Assembly: GCF_016545825.1 (NCBI RefSeq)
Contig: NC_052618.1
Location: forward strand, 50,666,331 to 50,730,330
Direction: 5' to 3'
Length of the DNA stretch: 64,000 nt
Source: Eucalyptus grandis
Lineage: Eukaryota > Streptophyta > Magnoliopsida > Myrtales > Myrtaceae
The notes under the pieces are model-generated. The model was not told where the DNA came from, made no database searches, and was given only the letters and a program-made list of their open reading frames with translations. A program made the translations under genes and the position numbers. This document shows, piece by piece, positions 60,536 through 64,000 of the stretch (the stretch's first letter is position 1; each line of letters starts with the position of its first letter).

Positions 60536-60965
60536 ATTTGGTAACATTTTTATTTCTACAAATAATTTCTATTTAAAAATAATTTTTAAATTTTATTTTC
60601 TGTACAAGTTCTAAATATTCGAACGCTTTTAGTAATCGTACAGAATTTTCATTTTCGAAATATAAAAAGAATATGAATTTTTTTAACTTTTTAAATAATT
60701 TTCTAAGACTTTTCTAATTTTTTTGAATTTTTTATTTTCTTTTTTCCCCTAGATAAAGGAGGAAGAAAGAGAACACCAAAAGAAAATGATGTATTTTAAA
60801 AATTGTTTCTAATAACAAAGAAGTATGTTTTTTTTACTTTTTGTTTTCGTTCAAAATTTGTTCCCTGATCTTTTTTATTTTGAGAAATAGAAAATTAACT
60901 AGTGTTACCAAATGAATTTTCTTTTCTATTTTCAAGAACAACAGAACAAAAAAACATTACCAAAT
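60536..60965. mobile_element. Core-less family 2-like MITE
   Basis: Ends ATTTGGTAACATTTTT and AAAAACATTACCAAAT are inverted repeats like those of family 2. The body is only AT-rich, with TTTCTATTT/AGAAATAGAAA arms and a short AG-rich middle (about 60755-60785). The CpG core is absent. 430 bp. Confidence 0.65.
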
Positions 60966-61278
60966 GGAACCTTGGCCACTTGATGAAACCCTAAACTTTG
61001 ATCGCATAATCATCAATAGAGTGTAAGGATAAAAATAACTGAACACAAATGGAATATGGATACTAAGCTTGCACGTAGTTTCGGCCGACACCACACGCAT
61101 ATTACAAATGAAACACAAAGAAAACGTGTTAATTTTTGGAATTTGCGCAGTCCAAATTGTACTGCCGACCAAAGTAAAGAAGTGGTAAATAGAACCTAGA
61201 GCCGAGAGACCTGACATTTTGCCTGTCATCATGTTCGTAAATATTGTCTGCTTCGAGCTTTTGAGAATCAATTATACG

Positions 61279-62906
61279 CTATGAAGCACCGACACTTTTT
61301 AAGAGTTTCGTGTTGTGTCGGACACTTTGACATGTGTTCGACACTCTCTAACACTCGTCAACATGTGTCGAGAAAATCTGATATCGACAACTTTTTCGAC
61401 ATTCTCCGACACTTGAGTGACACGTGATTCTAATATTGAGATCAATTTTGAAAATTCAATAAATGAGAGGTCAAAAAATATATATATGAAAAAATAAAAC
61501 ACAATAATAAAAATAATATATGGAGAAAGAAGAAAAACCTAGAGTGCGTTTGTTTCACGAAAAACTCAATGATAAAGGAAAATGCTTTCCGGAAAAATAT
61601 TTTCCAAAAATATGGTTTGTTTTCCTTTATTTGGTGATGTATAATTGAAAATGTTTTATGTCGTTTGGATCCTATTAAAAAATAACTTCACATTCATCAT
61701 AGGAAAAAAATGAATTTTAAATTTTAAAAATTCAAATTTTTAATATTTTGTTTTTTATTTACTTTTATTTTCTTTCTTTTTATTTCATTTTTTCATTTTT
61801 CTCTTTTTCCTTCTTGTTGTCCTTCACTCCTTAGCTTCCTCATGTCATTCCTTCGGCTTCCTCTGGCAGTTCATTCTTGGTTGGCTTACAAGGGGTGAGC
61901 TCCAGCTGTCACCAAAGGCGACAAGCTCGCCAGCTGGCCACTAGAGGCTACAAGCTCGCCCAATCTCACGAGGCTTGAGCCTCATTACTGGAGGCCATGA
62001 GCTCACTCGATTTAGTGAGGCTTGAGGCTTATCGGCCTCAAGCAAGCTCAAGCCTTGTTGTCAAAGGCCATGAGATTGCTCGATCCGGTGAGACCAGAAC
62101 TCACCAGTCATCCTTGTGGCCGATGACGGGTGAAGAAGAAGCAAAAAGAAAAAGGAAGAAAAGAAAAGAAAAAGAAGCAAATTCGAATTTTTTATTTTTT
62201 TTTTAAAATGTTTTCCAAATTTTAATTTTTTGAAAAAATAAAAATTCAAATTCAATTTTTTTAAAATATATATATTTTTATAAGAATAATTGTGTGTAAA
62301 CCAAGCATCAAATCTAAGCTTTGGTAGATTTAGAAAACGTTTTCCGATCCTTTTAAAGGGGAAATTATTTTCTTGAATTTAAGTTTTGCTAAGAAAACGT
62401 TTTCTGTTAACTCATTTTCCTGAGCGACCCAAACGCTGGGAAAATGAGGAAAATGTTTTCTCCGAAAATGAATTCCAAGAAACAAACGCACTCATAGTAT
62501 TTTCTTCTTTTCTAACTCTCACTTCCCATGATACACAATTCATCCCTTAAGTTTTTTTTTTTCTCCTCTTCTAACATATCTAACATGCAAATCCAGAATA
62601 TAAATCGCTTGTTTTTCTCCAAGTTTTATGAATTATTGTCAAATTGAAATAATGAATGATCTTAATAAATAGCAGATTAATATTTTTAGTGTATATTCAT
62701 TCTAGGTTTTTTTAAAAATTTATTTATGAATTTGATTCAAATTAATTTAATTGAAATAATCATAAAAATGATAATTTATTATATATATATATATATATAA
62801 CGTGTCCAAACATGTCGGAATTCTCTATTTTTTGAGGAACGACATGTCGGCTTGTCGTGTTGTGTCGCATCACGTGTTATGTATCAGTGTTGGTGCTACT
62901 ACTTTG
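61279..62906. mobile_element. TIR element (hAT- or Mutator-like) with nested MITE
   Basis: TSD ATTATACG at 61271-61278 and 62907-62914. TIRs contain AGCACCGACACT on the left and AGTGTTGGTGCT on the right. Subterminal DNA is rich in TGTCG / CGACA motifs on both sides. No transposase. It interrupts the unit 3 counterpart of the segment at 18320-18360. Confidence 0.65.
61542..62493. mobile_element. Fold-back TIR element, family 1 (copy c), nested
   Basis: A perfect 15-bp TIR, GAGTGCGTTTGTTTC / GAAACAAACGCACTC, defines the family ends best. Pyrimidine tract (61750-61815), a shorter GAGCTC-bearing core (61880-62130), purine tract (62135-62180), and inverted GGAAAA/TTTTCC motifs near the ends. The target duplication is unclear. 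Confidence 0.75.
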
Positions 62907-62914
62907 ATTATACG

Positions 62915-63600
62915 TGCCATTGGATTGGAGATTGCAGTTAGTCCCCGACGATTGGATAGGCCCGTGGAGTTCAGGAGCTTCCGATGATCCCTAAAGTCAA
63001 CTATGGACCTCATGTCATTGTTCAGATCGCGAACGAAACCTTGAAAATCAACTACTTGCCTTGTACACTCACATAAATGTTTTCGGAATGGAGAAGGAAC
63101 TCAGGGATGGATGAAGGCGATACGAGCGTGATAATGCAGGCCGCATTATAATGCAAATCCAGTCGTTGGACTTCTCCGTTCTCGCATACATTACAGCGCT
63201 GCAAGTTACTATCATCTTCGCTATTTGTTGACGTGAGGGGATGCCGATCCCACGTTGGCCCTCTGCTGCAAGCTAAGGGCCAAATTTATAGGGCGCATTT
63301 TGGATGAAGTCTGGATTTGGATCGAAGATCGCGAGAGTCGCAGCACTGGCATGAACCCTCGGTCGCCCCTGAGCACAAGCATTGCAACTGTAATGAGTTC
63401 TAATTCTTCTCCTCCAAGTATATAAGAATCTTCCCTGATGTGTCATGGTGAAATTCATGCTCAGGAGCATAAGTAGACCAATTCTGTCTCGAGGGTCTTC
63501 GAACAGACTGAACCTCGACTCTTTTGTACTCGGTCCATAGGCCTGAGCATCGTTATTTAGGCAGAACAAAATTCAATTAGTTTGGTTTGTGCTGCGTTAT
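62915..63600. repeat. Unidentified conserved segment, unit 3 copy
   Basis: Diverged relative of 18320-19400 (shared AACTCAGGGAT, ATGCAGGCC, CTATCATCTTCGC landmarks). The minus strand has about 98 open codons at 63273-63569 with ASAATLAIFDPNPDFIQNAP. The track start is not an ATG, so no gene start is supported. Family unknown. Confidence 0.45.
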
Positions 63601-63639
63601 ATTAGATGGAAGATAAGAGGTTGCATGGTAACGTTCCTA

Positions 63640-64000
63640 TATCTCTATTCTTTTGTTCTTTTATTTCTCGGAATAGAAAAAGAACATACATCTGTTTGGG
63701 AACTTCAGTTTTTTTTTTTCCTTTAATAGAAAAGTGGTCAGGGAGTAGATTTGAAACAAAAATGAGAAGAGAAAAAAATAGTTTCTTATTCTCGAGAACA
63801 ATTTCCGAAAATAAGTCTTTTATTTCTTTTCTTCTTCTTCCTCTTCTAATAGGTCAATGGAGACTTGTCACTAGCTATCAATGCTAGCTGCCAACGCCGG
63901 TCGCCGATCACCGGTTGCCACTGCCGTTGGCTAGAGTAGGAAAAAGAGAAAAGAAAAAAAGAAAAATCTAAAAAAATTATTAAAAAATTAAAAGAAATTC
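63640..64000. mobile_element. Fold-back TIR element, family 2 (copy d), cut by the window end
   Basis: Starts near ATGGTAACGTTCC, with TCTGTTTGGGAAC and the paired GGAATAGAAA motif, a pyrimidine tract (63818-63848), the beginning of a CpG core (63890-63935) and a purine tract. It sits at a different site from the unit 1 and 2 copies, so it is a separate insertion. Confidence 0.55.

Overview
This is a stretch of plant nuclear DNA, almost certainly from a eudicot. It is AT-rich and intron-bearing and is packed with plant-type mobile elements: Ty1/copia with initiator-Met primer sites, an L1-type LINE, large solo LTRs, and hAT- and Mutator-like terminal-inverted-repeat (TIR) elements. It also holds a plastid-derived insert. 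The overall look suggests a rosid, possibly Myrtaceae, but I cannot prove that from sequence alone. Only one protein-coding gene looks intact: a two-exon DUF6817-family gene on the minus strand at 57178-58671. Nearly everything else is gene debris or mobile DNA.

Region by region. 390-6500: a RECQL1-type DNA helicase pseudogene followed by a shorter tandem copy. 6501-11341: a ~1.4-kb tandem duplication carrying what looks like a phosphoenolpyruvate-carboxylase exon remnant, with a chimeric minus-strand fragment between the copies that joins a CBM20 starch-binding domain to leucine-rich repeats of a TIR-NBS-LRR resistance protein. 11930-13730: two abutting fold-back TIR elements. From about 14440 to the end: a three-unit direct segmental array. 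The ancestral unit was roughly [fold-back element - DUF6817 gene (minus) - Mutator-like MITE - unidentified conserved segments - small conserved ORF - leader-like module - fold-back MITE].

Unit 1 (about 14440-22230) has a badly broken DUF6817 copy and a 95-bp plastid atpH insert. Unit 2 (about 22230-49415) is the same plan swollen by a 6.5-kb LINE, a 3.2-kb coding-free LTR element, a deleted copia element, a 4.2-kb solo LTR with a nested MITE, and a 670-bp hAT-like element. Unit 3 (about 49415-64000) carries a full-length but mutated copia element, a 242-bp solo LTR and the intact DUF6817 gene.

Because the units are paralogous, most insertions in one unit have an unoccupied site in another, so element ends and target-site duplications (TSDs) can be read directly. 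The history is one of local duplication, decay of two of the three gene copies, and repeated nesting of retrotransposons and fold-back elements. A striking shared design runs through three otherwise different TIR families: TIR, polypyrimidine tract, CpG-rich core, polypurine tract, TIR. No CRISPR arrays, rRNA genes or convincing tRNA genes were seen.
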